Positions 1 to 12,028 of a stretch of 64,000 nucleotides of DNA are shown here, piece by piece. Position 1 is the stretch's first letter; every line of letters starts with the position of its first letter. The DNA lies in assembly GCA_959347425.1 (NCBI GenBank), contig OY365741.1, positions 186,001 through 250,000 of the forward strand. The letters run 5' to 3'. Both the position numbers and the translations under genes were made by a program. Origin of the DNA: an uncultured Amylibacter sp. (GTDB taxonomy: Bacteria; Pseudomonadota; Alphaproteobacteria; Rhodobacterales; Rhodobacteraceae). The notes beneath the pieces are model-generated. The model did no database searches, was not told where the DNA came from, and saw nothing but the letters and a program-made list of their open reading frames with translations.

Positions 1-1486
1 CCCAAGTCAGGGTTTCACTCTCTTCCACCAGTGGGCAAACCCAATAAACTTGCCGCCCCTCGGCTATCACACCACGCAGTTTTTCCACAATTTCCGTCAG
101 CCGCCCGTTGTTAATCAAAACGGTTTTTATCGGCTGGCGACCGGGCGGTTTTTCATCCAAAACCGAGGTCTCCATATCGCCATAATGCGCCAGCGCAAGG
201 CTGCGCGGAATCGGCGTGGCGGTCATAACCAGAATATCCACGGCGCGCCCCTTCAGCGATAAATCCATCCTTTGACGCACGCCAAACCGATGCTGTTCGT
301 CAATCACAGCAAGGCGTAAATCGCGAAATTCCACGTCCGCTTGGAACACCGCATGCGTGCCGATAAGGATTTGCAACGCGCCCGATTTCAAATCTGCCAG
401 CTTTTTATTGCGGATTTTCGCGGACTCCGCGCCGACCAGAATATCCATTTTAATTCCAGCCGCGATGCCCAACGGCGCAAGCCCGTTAATATGCTGTCGT
501 GCCAAAATTTCAGTCGGAGCCATCAGCACCGCCTGCCCCCCTGCCTCGACAATTCCCGCCATAGCCAGAAACGCAACCAGCGTTTTGCCCGCGCCAACAT
601 CGCCTTGCAACAGGCGGTTCATGCGAAACGGTTCCGCCACATCGCCAAGGATTTCCTTCGTAACGCGGGTTTGGGCTTTCGTCAATTTAAACCCCAACGC
701 GCCAAGGATTATCTTTTGCAAATCGCCCGTGGGCTTGCTGGCTATGCCCTTTGTTTTGCGCATTTTCTGGCGGACAAGGGCCAGCATCAGTTGATGTGCG
801 AACAGTTCATCGTAGGCCAAACGCTCCCGCGCGGGGTGGGTCAGGACGGTATCGGCGTAATCCTGCGGATGGTGGGCGGTGTCAATCGCCGCGTCCCAAG
901 TTGGCCATTTTCTCTTTTTAATCAAAGAGTTATCTATCCATTCGGCAAGTGGCTCTACCCGTGCCAAAGCCTGAAAAACCGCCCGCCCCATGAGCCGTTG
1001 AGACAGCCCCTGCGTCAAAGGATAAATCGGCTCGCATTGGGGAATGTCTATGCTTTCCTTCGGGTCAAAGACAAAATCGGGGTGCGCCATTTGGGCGCGA
1101 TTTTCGTAATTTTCCACACGCCCAGAGATAATGCGGTTCTGCCCGATGGGAAATTGGCGCACCAAATAATCGCCGTGAGCGTGAAAAAACGTCAAATCAA
1201 AGGTCGTTTTTGCGTCCTGCACTTGGATGCGATAGGGGCGCGACCGCGCGGCCGAGGGATAATGACGCAAAACTTGGATTTCCAACGTCAGCAGTTGCGG
1301 CAATTTCTGCCCCTGCACGGTATCGCAAAAAGTGCGTTTTTGCACAGAATTTGGCAGGGTGAAAAACAGGTCTTTAATGCGGCGGATGTCTATCTTTTCA
1401 AAGGTTTTCGCCAAGCGGGGACCGACCCCATCAAGGCTGTCTATCTGGGCGAAAAAGGGGAAGAGGATTTCGGGGCGTTGTGTCAT
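1..1486 (-). CDS. recG: ATP-dependent DNA helicase RecG (3' part outside window)
   Basis: RecG remodels stalled replication forks and branched DNA in repair and recombination. About 495 codons are visible from an ATG whose first base is 1486; the C-terminal part lies beyond the left edge. I read the N-terminal GVGPRLAKTF segment of the wedge region, a Walker A motif LLQGDVGAGKT, the DExH-type box VIDEQHRFGV and motif III MTATPIPRSLA, in the RecG order. The start is 3 bases after the ligA stop, so the two genes are very likely co-transcribed. A long plus-strand open frame over the same bases is only a shadow. The identification is firm; what remains unseen is the last helicase motifs. Confidence 0.95.
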   Translation of the reverse strand, partial: MTQRPEILFPFFAQIDSLDGVGPRLAKTFEKIDIRRIKDLFFTLPNSVQKRTFCDTVQGQKLPQLLTLEIQVLRHYPSAARSRPYRIQVQDAKTTFDLTFFHAHGDYLVRQFPIGQNRIISGRVENYENRAQMAHPDFVFDPKESIDIPQCEPIYPLTQGLSQRLMGRAVFQALARVEPLAEWIDNSLIKKRKWPTWDAAIDTAHHPQDYADTVLTHPARERLAYDELFAHQLMLALVRQKMRKTKGIASKPTGDLQKIILGALGFKLTKAQTRVTKEILGDVAEPFRMNRLLQGDVGAGKTLVAFLAMAGIVEAGGQAVLMAPTEILARQHINGLAPLGIAAGIKMDILVGAESAKIRNKKLADLKSGALQILIGTHAVFQADVEFRDLRLAVIDEQHRFGVRQRMDLSLKGRAVDILVMTATPIPRSLALAHYGDMETSVLDEKPPGRQPIKTVLINNGRLTEIVEKLRGVIAEGRQVYWVCPLVEESETLTW

Positions 1487-1489
1487 TTT

Positions 1490-3619
<2,130 letters not shown>

Positions 3620-3659
3620 TTACCCCAAGATTACAACGATTATGACAAAAAATCCAGCC

Positions 3660-4409
3660 CTACGCGCCGATAGTTGGGTCAATCTGCGGTTTTTGCGGAG
3701 GTTTTTGCGGCATTTTCGGCGGCATTTTCCCGCCCATAGGCTCGCGTAACACATAACCACGTCCCCAAACCGTTTCAATATAGTTCTTCCCCTTCGTCGC
3801 CACGGTCAGCTTCTTACGCAATTTACAGATGAACACATCAATGATTTTCAATTCAGGCTCATCCATACCGCCGTATAGATGGTTCAAAAACATCTCCTTC
3901 GTCAGGGTAGACCCCTTACGCAACGAAAGCAGTTCCATCATTTCGTACTCTTTGCCCGTCAGGTGAATAGGAATCCCCTTTACATCCACGGTTTTCGCAT
4001 CCAAATTCAGCGAAATATCGCCCGTTTGGATTTCCGATTGCGCGTGTCCTTGCGAACGCCGAACGATAGCCTGTATCCGCGCCACCAAAACCTTACGATC
4101 GAAGGGTTTAGTCAAATAATCATCCGCACCCTGTCCGAATCCTCGCAGAATATCATCCGATTCTTTCAAACCAGATAGGATTAAAACGGGGGTTTCAATC
4201 TTTGCCAAACGCAGTTCGCGCAGGACATCATGCCCGCTCATATCCGGCAGGTTTATATCCAGCAGAATAATATCATAGTCATATAGTTTCGCCAAATCCA
4301 TGCCATCCACACCCGTATCGGTGGAATAAACATTGAATTTCGCATGGCCGAGCATCATCTCAATGCTCTTGGAGGTGGTTTCTTCATCCTCTATTAGTAA
4401 AACGCGCAT
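3660..4409 (-). CDS. ctrA: Cell-cycle response regulator CtrA
   Basis: An OmpR-type response regulator that controls cell-cycle, motility and division genes in alphaproteobacteria. The N-terminal receiver domain has the acidic cluster EDEE at 7-10, the phospho-acceptor D51 in [11 protein letters not shown] and the conserved lysine in YLTKPF. A winged-helix DNA-binding domain follows ([12 protein letters not shown] ... [10 protein letters not shown] ... WGRGYVL), very close to known CtrA. At 249 residues it is longer than typical CtrA because of a lysine/proline-rich tail of about 25 residues ([14 protein letters not shown]). A perfect CtrA box lies about 56 bases upstream of the start, suggesting autoregulation. 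No CckA or ChpT is seen in the window. Confidence 0.96.
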   Translation of the reverse strand: MRVLLIEDEETTSKSIEMMLGHAKFNVYSTDTGVDGMDLAKLYDYDIILLDINLPDMSGHDVLRELRLAKIETPVLILSGLKESDDILRGFGQGADDYLTKPFDRKVLVARIQAIVRRSQGHAQSEIQTGDISLNLDAKTVDVKGIPIHLTGKEYEMMELLSLRKGSTLTKEMFLNHLYGGMDEPELKIIDVFICKLRKKLTVATKGKNYIETVWGRGYVLREPMGGKMPPKMPQKPPQKPQIDPTIGA

Positions 4410-4464
4410 AATGGTATCCTTTCTTAAAATAAATTAGCGGTATCTTAACAATGATTAAAAAATG

Positions 4465-4479
4465 TTAATGATTCGTTAA
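4465..4479. promoter_or_regulatory. Predicted CtrA binding site
   Basis: The bases read TTAA-TGATTCG-TTAA, an exact match to the full CtrA consensus TTAA-N7-TTAA. It lies 56 bases upstream of the ctrA start in a TTAA-rich stretch, which also holds a near-match with 6-base spacing at 4445-4458. By analogy with Caulobacter ctrA it could mediate autoregulation; this is an inference from position and sequence. AT-rich context raises the chance of a random match. Confidence 0.6.
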
Positions 4480-4651
4480 TTTCGGCTAACAAAATTTTTA
4501 ATACTTAATTATTAACGCTAACCTTGGGGGATGCGTCAATATGTCGCACCTCTAAAAAGTGATATTTTCATGGCTATTCGCGTTTTACGAAATCCCCGTG
4601 TGGATAGCTTTAATCCGATTCGTGTATAACCCCCGAAAACCGAAAAACCGC

Positions 4652-4680
4652 TTGACAAGGGGGGGAATCATCGCTAGGGT
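4652..4680 (+). promoter_or_regulatory. Sigma-70-type promoter of the first tandem lipoprotein
   Basis: TTGACA at 4652-4657, a 17-base spacer and TAGGGT at 4675-4680. The same two hexamers with the same spacing stand at the same distance before the next lipoprotein gene (7064-7092), so the promoter was duplicated together with the gene. The rest of the 304-base ctrA-lipoprotein gap holds the CtrA box and AT-rich sequence, with no further gene seen. Confidence 0.75.
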
Positions 4681-4713
4681 GCGAAGTGTTTTAATGAAAA
4701 AGGGGCGGACATC

Positions 4714-7050
4714 ATGTCAAAATTTCTTTTACCAATCCTTGCGGGGGTTGCTATGGTTATAGTGTCGGGCTGTGGCGGGGCCGCGCCAAGCACCGATGAT
4801 GAAACCAATTCTGCGGGATTGACTCCAGCACAGATAGAAGCGAGGCGGCTGATAAACGAACAGCTGAAAGCCGAGATCACTGCCTGCGGTGGTACCTGTG
4901 CTGGCTATGCCGAATGGCTAACCGCGAATCCAAACCTGCCGACAGTCCCGATTGTGGAGGGAGACCACGCCACTACAAACAATAGAGGGCATTATTTACA
5001 AGGCACGGCAACCGGGCTGGATACGGGGGATGTGGAGGATGCTGTTGTTACGACCGTGACTTTTATGGATGTGGCGAAATCAGATAATGCGTTTAAGGAT
5101 GATAATGATAATCCCTTTGATGGGTTTGCCTATTTTGACGGGGTAGAGAACCGCAGATATGTGGGGATTTTATTGAATACAAATATGGGTGCGCCTTTGG
5201 CAACGCCAGTGGGGCGGGCAATTTGGCCAGCTTTTATCGCTAGCGGTGAAGGGATTATCAGTGGCGAGGATGATTTTACCACACCGACCGCGTTTAATTT
5301 GATGGTTAGATTTAATACCACAGGCGGAACGATAAGTGCGTTTATTCCCGCGAGCAATCCAAGGTTTGCTTTTAGAATAGATGGCGAGTTTGACGCGGGG
5401 GGTGTGATTACGGGAACAACAAACCGCAGGATTTATAGGGATAATACGGACGTTACAACCTATGATTCTGCACAGCTTATTAATACAGAGGGAACATTGC
5501 GTGGTTTAATAGGAATGCAAGGCGCGGTTGGGGTTTTTACAACTGATGCGGCGGGGGCGCGCGCGCCTTATTCTGGGGGGTTTGTGGCAAAACCTGCCCC
5601 GCTGTTGCCAGCACCAGACCACGCGCTGTATGTTAGTACTTTTTCACCTCCGCCAGCGGTGGAAAACTTAGGAACACAAGAGGGGGTGAGTAGACTTTCG
5701 CAACCCACGGCAGAGGGGTTTAGTGCCACTGGGCTTCGTTTTGAAAAACGGCCATCTGCACAAAATGATGATTGCAGAAGTTGCTTTCCTAACCTTATCG
5801 TCAGGTTGGGTGGCGATAATACCGATACAGCCGACACGGATGGGCTTGCCATGATTTATGGACGTCTTAATGCTGGCAGCAGCGTACGTGTTCGCGCGGG
5901 GTTACTGCCCGGTACTGATTTGGGTGCGTCTTTTGGCACTGTTGCCCCTGATGGGGTGATAACCGCCAATTGGCCTGGTACTATTTATCATTCACGCCAG
6001 GTTAGCGGTACAGCACCCAACCAGGTGCTTGTCCCCTTTATCGTTGCCTTTACTGTGGATTTTGCCGCAGGTACATTTGTATTACCTGATACAGTATTAG
6101 CTAATCGCGGTCTATCTAACGAACAAACTATTAGAGTTGCAGGTCGCTTTGGTGAGCATGCAGAGGCGGTTAATAGGGCAACGACTCCAGCCCGCTTGCC
6201 CGTAGGGGTTTTGGGTGGAAAGGTTTATTATCAAAATGGCCCTAGCAACGCCGCAGTTGAGCATGTTTTGCAAGGGTTGATTGGAACAGAGGGTGCGGTT
6301 GGAGTTTTTGAATTAGGCGGTACGAATACCGATATCGGCGGGTTTGTCGCGCAGAATGCGCCTGTGCTGGTTAATCACGAGGTCTATCTTGCGCGATTTA
6401 GCTCTTTACAGCCAACACAGCCAAGCGCAAGCAAGGTTAGTGAATTTGTACAAGGTTTGGCTAATGGTTTGGATGTCACTAACATTAATTTTACAGAAAA
6501 TAATAGCAATGGTTGCGGTAGTTCGGGTAGCATCGGATGTATTAATAATTACCTCGCCAAATTGGGTGGCAATAATGCCGATCCAAACGACCCAAGCGGT
6601 TTTGCTCTTTTCTATGGGAACAATCATAGGACCGAGGTTACTAATCCAATCTATCGCGTGGGTTTGCTATCTGGTACGGATGTGGGTGTTGCCTTGCCCC
6701 TGCTGGCACCTGATGGCACGCCAACCGCATTATGGAGCGGACAAGTTCATATGACAGAGGGTGCCTCAGGTGGAACGATAACCCCACAGGATTTGACTTT
6801 GACTGTGAATTATACCGCACGGACGATTGGTGGGACGACCGCCATTTCAGGTGGTGATTTATCTGTTAATGGTAATTATAGTTCAAGAGGGATGATAATT
6901 GGAAATGTTACCTATGACCCATCGGGCGGTTCAGATAGCGTGTACGATTTGATAGGAGTCATCGGCACACAAGGTGCTATTGGGATTTTTGAAGGTAGAG
7001 TTAGCGCATCTCATGTTGGCGGGTTTATCGTGAAACCGCCCGCGCCATAA
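4714..7050 (+). CDS. Surface lipoprotein with three tandem TbpB-like barrel domains
   Basis: A 778-residue predicted lipoprotein of unknown substrate. The signal peptide ends in the lipobox VSGC with acylated Cys20. A short region with one Cys pair (CGGTC) leads to three related domains ending near residues 295, 548 and 778. Each contains a Y.G.L..T.(L/M)G.(P/A) strand, a repeated Thr/Ile-rich strand and the end signature GLIG..GA(V/I)G(V/I)F......GGF(V/I)... The end pattern resembles TbpB and other Slam-exported surface-lipoprotein barrels; that link is an inference. The first domain is almost identical to that of the next gene, so the two are recent tandem duplicates. The ATG has an AGGGG ribosome site. 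No Slam or TonB receptor partner is nearby. Confidence 0.85.
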   Translation: MSKFLLPILAGVAMVIVSGCGGAAPSTDDETNSAGLTPAQIEARRLINEQLKAEITACGGTCAGYAEWLTANPNLPTVPIVEGDHATTNNRGHYLQGTATGLDTGDVEDAVVTTVTFMDVAKSDNAFKDDNDNPFDGFAYFDGVENRRYVGILLNTNMGAPLATPVGRAIWPAFIASGEGIISGEDDFTTPTAFNLMVRFNTTGGTISAFIPASNPRFAFRIDGEFDAGGVITGTTNRRIYRDNTDVTTYDSAQLINTEGTLRGLIGMQGAVGVFTTDAAGARAPYSGGFVAKPAPLLPAPDHALYVSTFSPPPAVENLGTQEGVSRLSQPTAEGFSATGLRFEKRPSAQNDDCRSCFPNLIVRLGGDNTDTADTDGLAMIYGRLNAGSSVRVRAGLLPGTDLGASFGTVAPDGVITANWPGTIYHSRQVSGTAPNQVLVPFIVAFTVDFAAGTFVLPDTVLANRGLSNEQTIRVAGRFGEHAEAVNRATTPARLPVGVLGGKVYYQNGPSNAAVEHVLQGLIGTEGAVGVFELGGTNTDIGGFVAQNAPVLVNHEVYLARFSSLQPTQPSASKVSEFVQGLANGLDVTNINFTENNSNGCGSSGSIGCINNYLAKLGGNNADPNDPSGFALFYGNNHRTEVTNPIYRVGLLSGTDVGVALPLLAPDGTPTALWSGQVHMTEGASGGTITPQDLTLTVNYTARTIGGTTAISGGDLSVNGNYSSRGMIIGNVTYDPSGGSDSVYDLIGVIGTQGAIGIFEGRVSASHVGGFIVKPPAP

Positions 7051-7063
7051 CAGGCAAAAATAC

Positions 7064-7092
7064 TTGACAAGGGTGCAAATCATCGTTAGGGT
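7064..7092 (+). promoter_or_regulatory. Duplicated promoter of the second tandem lipoprotein
   Basis: TTGACA at 7064-7069, a 17-base spacer and TAGGGT at 7087-7092, just after the stop of the preceding lipoprotein. Its presence shows the second gene can be transcribed on its own. It also argues against the TTG at 7064 as a start, because that codon lies inside the -35 element. Confidence 0.75.
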
Positions 7093-7126
7093 GCAAACGA
7101 TTTTAATGAAAAAAGAGGCGGACATC

Positions 7127-10100
7127 ATGTCAAAATTTCTTTTACCAATCCTGGCGGGGGTTGCTATGGTTATAGTGTCTGGTTGTGGCGGGGCTGCGTC
7201 TGGCTCCGATGATGCAAAGATTGCAGCCCAGATGGAAGCGAGGCGGGTGGCAAAACTGCTGGCAGACGAGATCACTGCCTGCGGTGCTACCTGTGCTGGC
7301 TATGCCGAATGGCTGACCGCGAATCCAGACCTGCCGACAGTCCCGATTGTGGAGGGAGACCGCGGCACTGGCAACAATACAGGGCATTATTTACAAGGCA
7401 CGGCAACGGGGCTGAATGCGGGGGGTGCTGTTGTTACGACCGTGACTTTTAATGATGCGTTTGACGATGTGGATGACAATCCCTTTGATGGGTTTGCCTA
7501 TTTTGACGGGGTAGAGAACCGCAGATATGTGGGGATTTTATTGAATACAAATATGGGTGCGCCTTTGACAACGCCAGTGGGGCGGGCAATTTGGCCAGCT
7601 TTTATCGCTAGCGGTGAAGGGATTATCAGTGGCGAGGATGATTTTACCACACCGACCGCGTTTAATTTGATGGTTAGATTTAATACCACAGGCGGAACGA
7701 TAAGTGCGTTTATCCCCGCGAGCAATCCAAGGTTTGCTTTTAGAATAGATGGCGAGTTTGACGCGGGGGGTGTGATTACGGGAACAACCTCGCGCAGGGC
7801 TTATGGCAATAATACGGACATTACAACCTATGATCCTGCACCCCCTGCTAATACAGAGGGAACATTGCGTGGTTTAATCGGAATGCAAGGCGCGGTTGGG
7901 GTTTTTACAACTGATGCGACGAATGCGTTTGTACCTTATGCTGGGGGGTTTGTGGCAAAACCTGACCCGCTGTCCCCGCTGTTGCCAGGAGCAGACCACA
8001 CGCTATATGTTAGTGCTTTTTCACCTGCGCCAGCGGTGGCAAATTTACAAACAGACAGCGATGTGACGCTTGAATTTGCGCAACCCACGGCCACGGGGTT
8101 TAGTGCCACTGGGCTTCGTTTTGAAGCAGAAAACGGTGTTCCTTGCGCCACTTGCTTTCCTAATTTTATCGCGAGGTTGGGCGGCGATAATGCCGATACA
8201 ACCGACAGGAATGGGTTTGCCTTGATTTTCGGACGTTTTGAGGGTGGTAGCACTGCACGTCTTCGTGCGGGGTTACTGCCCGGAACCGATTTGGGTGCGC
8301 CTTTAGGCAATGTTGCCCCCGACGGGGCGGCAACCGCCAATTGGCCAGGTACTATTTATCATTTATTCCAACGTAGCGGTACAGAACCGAACGTCGTGCT
8401 TACACCCTTTTCCGTTGTCTTTAATGTGGATTTTGCCGCAGGCACACTTGCATTGGCTAACACGACACTTTCTGGTGAAAACACGAGCGCACATATTATT
8501 AGGGTTGAAGGTCGCTTTGGCTCGCATGCAGAGGCGGTTAATAGGGCAGCGACTCCAGCAGCCCTGCCCGCAGGGGTTTTAGGTGGAAAGGTTTATTATA
8601 AAAATGGTGCTGAAGCCGAAGTTGAACATGATTTGCAAGGGTTGATTGGAGCAGAGGGTGCGGTTGGAGTTTTTAGAGTATTAGAACCACAGTTCACTTT
8701 CGGCGGGTTTGTCGCGCGGAATGCGCCTGTGCCTGTTAATCACGAGGTTTATCTTGCGCGATTTAGCTCTTTACAGCCAGAGAAAAGCGGGCCTAGTGAA
8801 TTTGTACGAGGTTTGGCCAATGGTTTGGATACCACTAACGTTAATTTTGAAACAAGCGGTACTTGCGCCACCGCATGCGTTGATAATTACACCGCCAGAT
8901 TAGGTGGGAATAATGCCGACCCAAGCGGTTTTTCTTTTTTCTATGGGAATGGTGACGCGACCGACACATCTGCATCTGGAATCTATCGCATTGGCTTGCT
9001 ATCTGGTACGGATGTGGGTGTTGCCTTGCCCGTGCTGGCATCTAATGGCATAGCAAGTGCGAAATGGAACGGAAAGCTTCATACGACCTTGGGTGCCTCA
9101 GGTGGAACGATAACCCCACAGAATTTGACTTTGACTGTGAATTATACCAATCTGATGATTAGTGGGACGAACGCCATTTCAGGTGGGGATTTATCTGTTA
9201 ATGGTAGATATAGTCCAACTGGGATGATAGTTGGAGAGGTTACCTATGACCCATCGAGCGGTTCAGCAGATAGCATGTACGATTTGATAGGAGTCATTGG
9301 CACCCAAGGCGCGATTGGGATTTTTGAAGGTCGAAGTGGCGCATCCCATGTTGGCGGGTTTATCGCCACACCACCCCCGCCACCCCCGCCACCCGACCCT
9401 TGCGTTGCTTTGGGTAATTGTCCTGCTGTGGAATTTGCCGCTTGGGAGGCTAGTTTTGGTACGAACGCGGGTAATGAAGCCGAAACTTTGCAGGAGTCGG
9501 GTTTTGAGAATGAATCAAGTGGTAATGATAATTATATCAAAGTGACTATAACAGGTCAAATCGTGTCAGGTACAGATGGTGAACAGAGTCTTCCTCTCAA
9601 TGTTTTACGCTTGAATGATACAGTGAACCAAGAAGGCTATGAAAGCGGTGTTTCCTACGCGTTTAACATGCCTCAATTTAATGATCAAGGATACGCTGGT
9701 CTGCTACCAACCACAAATCTGGGCGCACCGCTTACCGATAACACCAAAAATACCATTTGGACGGGCAAGTTAGGAGGTCGCTATAGTATAGGCGAGGGCG
9801 CTATAAATGTTGGCGATTTTTCACTGCAAGTTACTTATGGCGTTAGTGATTCTTCGATAGGGAGCGTGGGGACGATTACGACTGTTGGTAGTAATAGTAT
9901 GAAGGGATCTACTATTGTAAGCGCTACTACGATTAATGTAGATGGTTATTTTAACGCTGCTGGTGTGATGTGGGGAGATTTTGCTGTGGGCGATGAAGCT
10001 AATGATAATGCCTCATTCAGTGGTTTGATTGGTGAAAAAGGCGCGGTTGGCGTGTTCAAAGGCTCGTCTAAAACCACCGAGAGGATTGGCTACGTTGGCG

Positions 10101-10129
10101 GGTTTGCTGTCAAGCCACCCGCACAATAA
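7127..10129 (+). CDS. Surface lipoprotein with four tandem TbpB-like barrel domains
   Basis: A 1000-residue lipoprotein, tandem paralogue of the gene before it. It shares the first 20 residues through the lipobox VSGC and most of the first domain, then diverges. Repeated domains end near residues 280, 533, 750 and 1000, each with the GLIG..GA(V/I)G(V/I)F...GGF signature. A polyproline linker after the third domain precedes an extra fourth domain missing from the neighbour. I chose the ATG at 7127, which follows the AGAGGCGGACATC leader also seen in the neighbour. It ends 7 bases before the convergent mnmA stop. Outer-membrane or surface location is likely; the ligand is unknown. Confidence 0.85.
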   Translation: MSKFLLPILAGVAMVIVSGCGGAASGSDDAKIAAQMEARRVAKLLADEITACGATCAGYAEWLTANPDLPTVPIVEGDRGTGNNTGHYLQGTATGLNAGGAVVTTVTFNDAFDDVDDNPFDGFAYFDGVENRRYVGILLNTNMGAPLTTPVGRAIWPAFIASGEGIISGEDDFTTPTAFNLMVRFNTTGGTISAFIPASNPRFAFRIDGEFDAGGVITGTTSRRAYGNNTDITTYDPAPPANTEGTLRGLIGMQGAVGVFTTDATNAFVPYAGGFVAKPDPLSPLLPGADHTLYVSAFSPAPAVANLQTDSDVTLEFAQPTATGFSATGLRFEAENGVPCATCFPNFIARLGGDNADTTDRNGFALIFGRFEGGSTARLRAGLLPGTDLGAPLGNVAPDGAATANWPGTIYHLFQRSGTEPNVVLTPFSVVFNVDFAAGTLALANTTLSGENTSAHIIRVEGRFGSHAEAVNRAATPAALPAGVLGGKVYYKNGAEAEVEHDLQGLIGAEGAVGVFRVLEPQFTFGGFVARNAPVPVNHEVYLARFSSLQPEKSGPSEFVRGLANGLDTTNVNFETSGTCATACVDNYTARLGGNNADPSGFSFFYGNGDATDTSASGIYRIGLLSGTDVGVALPVLASNGIASAKWNGKLHTTLGASGGTITPQNLTLTVNYTNLMISGTNAISGGDLSVNGRYSPTGMIVGEVTYDPSSGSADSMYDLIGVIGTQGAIGIFEGRSGASHVGGFIATPPPPPPPPDPCVALGNCPAVEFAAWEASFGTNAGNEAETLQESGFENESSGNDNYIKVTITGQIVSGTDGEQSLPLNVLRLNDTVNQEGYESGVSYAFNMPQFNDQGYAGLLPTTNLGAPLTDNTKNTIWTGKLGGRYSIGEGAINVGDFSLQVTYGVSDSSIGSVGTITTVGSNSMKGSTIVSATTINVDGYFNAAGVMWGDFAVGDEANDNASFSGLIGEKGAVGVFKGSSKTTERIGYVGGFAVKPPAQ

Positions 10130-10136
10130 CTAATCA

Positions 10137-11264
<1,128 letters not shown>

Positions 11265-11342
11265 GGTTTCATTGTGGATTATTAGGGGGGGATTGTCAAT
11301 GGTTTTAGTGATTAGTGATTAACGATTAACGATTAATTTTTT

Positions 11343-11440
11343 AGCCCTGCGGGTCTTCGTCATTTCTTCGAAATACCGACCAGCATGGTCTTTTGTGCGT
11401 AGCCCCCACTTCGTGGAGGCATGCCAAAAGCCCTTGGGTT
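11343..11440 (+). repeat. Dispersed element A, copy 1
   Basis: About 98 bases beginning GCCCTGCGGGTCTTCGTCAT and ending near GCCAAAAGCCC. It matches the reverse complement of 11862-11959 over its whole length with scattered differences, forming a large inverted repeat around the island. It contains nested small hairpins (TTCTTCGAA; CCCCACTTCGTGGAGG). Shorter related pieces lie at 11689-11730, 35841-35880, 55539-55580 and 55675-55718. Confidence 0.7.
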
Positions 11441-11474
11441 ATGTTTGGCGAGTCTGTTTTAAATAAAATAACCA

Positions 11475-11650
11475 CTCGTCATGGTGGCACGGAGGTCGCG
11501 CGAACCCGAAGGGTGTGCGTCTTGGTTGTTAGGATAATAAGGTTTTGCGTCACCAGCGACTCTAAAATACACTGACCCAGTACAACCGATAAGCTGACGC
11601 GCACCCGTGGGGGTGAGGGTGCGCGCGACCACCCTGCGGGCGGTCGGTTT
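11475..11650 (+). repeat. Dispersed element B, copy 1
   Basis: About 175 bases running from GTCATGGTGGCACGG to GCGCGCGACC, with a strong match to the reverse complement of 55796-55955. The two copies keep the same length through a divergent central patch. An arginine/valine-rich short frame (VARTRRVCVLVVR) is readable in both copies, but it lacks any ribosome site, so I treat the element as non-coding. Confidence 0.65.
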
Positions 11651-11861
11651 TTAGTTGATATGTTTGCTCTAGATAATAATTAACAGATTAGCCCTTCGGG
11701 TCTTCGTCATAACTTCGTTATGCCGACCAGTCAAGAAGTGGCAAAAATCACTAATCACTAATCTTTAATTGGCCAATTCCCAAGTATTCTTTGCAAATAA
11801 TCCAATCTATAATCTTGTTATTCCAGATAGTAAATTTATAAAAAAACTATCGTCTTGAAAC

Positions 11862-11959
11862 CAAAGGGCTTTTGGCATGCCCTCACACCGTGAGGGCTAC
11901 GCACAAAAGACCACGCTGGTCGGCACTCGCGTAAGCGATGACGAAGACCCGCAAGGGCA
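11862..11959 (-). repeat. Dispersed element A, inverted copy 2
   Basis: Inverted partner of 11343-11440. It is preceded by CGTCTTGAAACCAAAGG, a head sequence also found at the start of the hairpin elements at 43.3 kb and 56.1 kb, which suggests that these element types share a border. Confidence 0.65.
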
Positions 11960-11960
11960 T

Positions 11961-12028
11961 CACTAATCACTAATCACTAATCACTAATCACTAATCACTA
12001 ATCACTAATCACTAATAACTAATCACTA
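11961..12028. repeat. Heptamer tandem repeat (ACTAATC)n
   Basis: Nearly ten head-to-tail copies of the 7-base unit ACTAATC, running into the stop codon of bmt on the minus strand. The same unit or its complement borders other genes in the window, for example at 39866-39900, 41577-41626 and 43370-43418. Confidence 0.85.

Larger units (their letters stand above)
11306..12028. repeat. Intergenic repeat island between mnmA and bmt
   Basis: This stretch of about 720 bases has no credible gene. In order it holds a heptamer run (11306-11337), element A (11343-11440), element B (11475-11650), a short A fragment (11689-11730), an inverted A copy (11862-11959) and a second heptamer run (11961-12028) reaching the bmt stop. 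Pieces of A and B recur at 55.5-56.0 kb, so this is a mosaic of dispersed elements. Confidence 0.75.

Noticed and set aside
11393..11575. A 60-residue frame in the repeat island with a counterpart near 55.9 kb
   Set aside because: Both read through dispersed element B, lack ribosome sites and change N- and C-termini; the similarity is explained by the shared DNA element.
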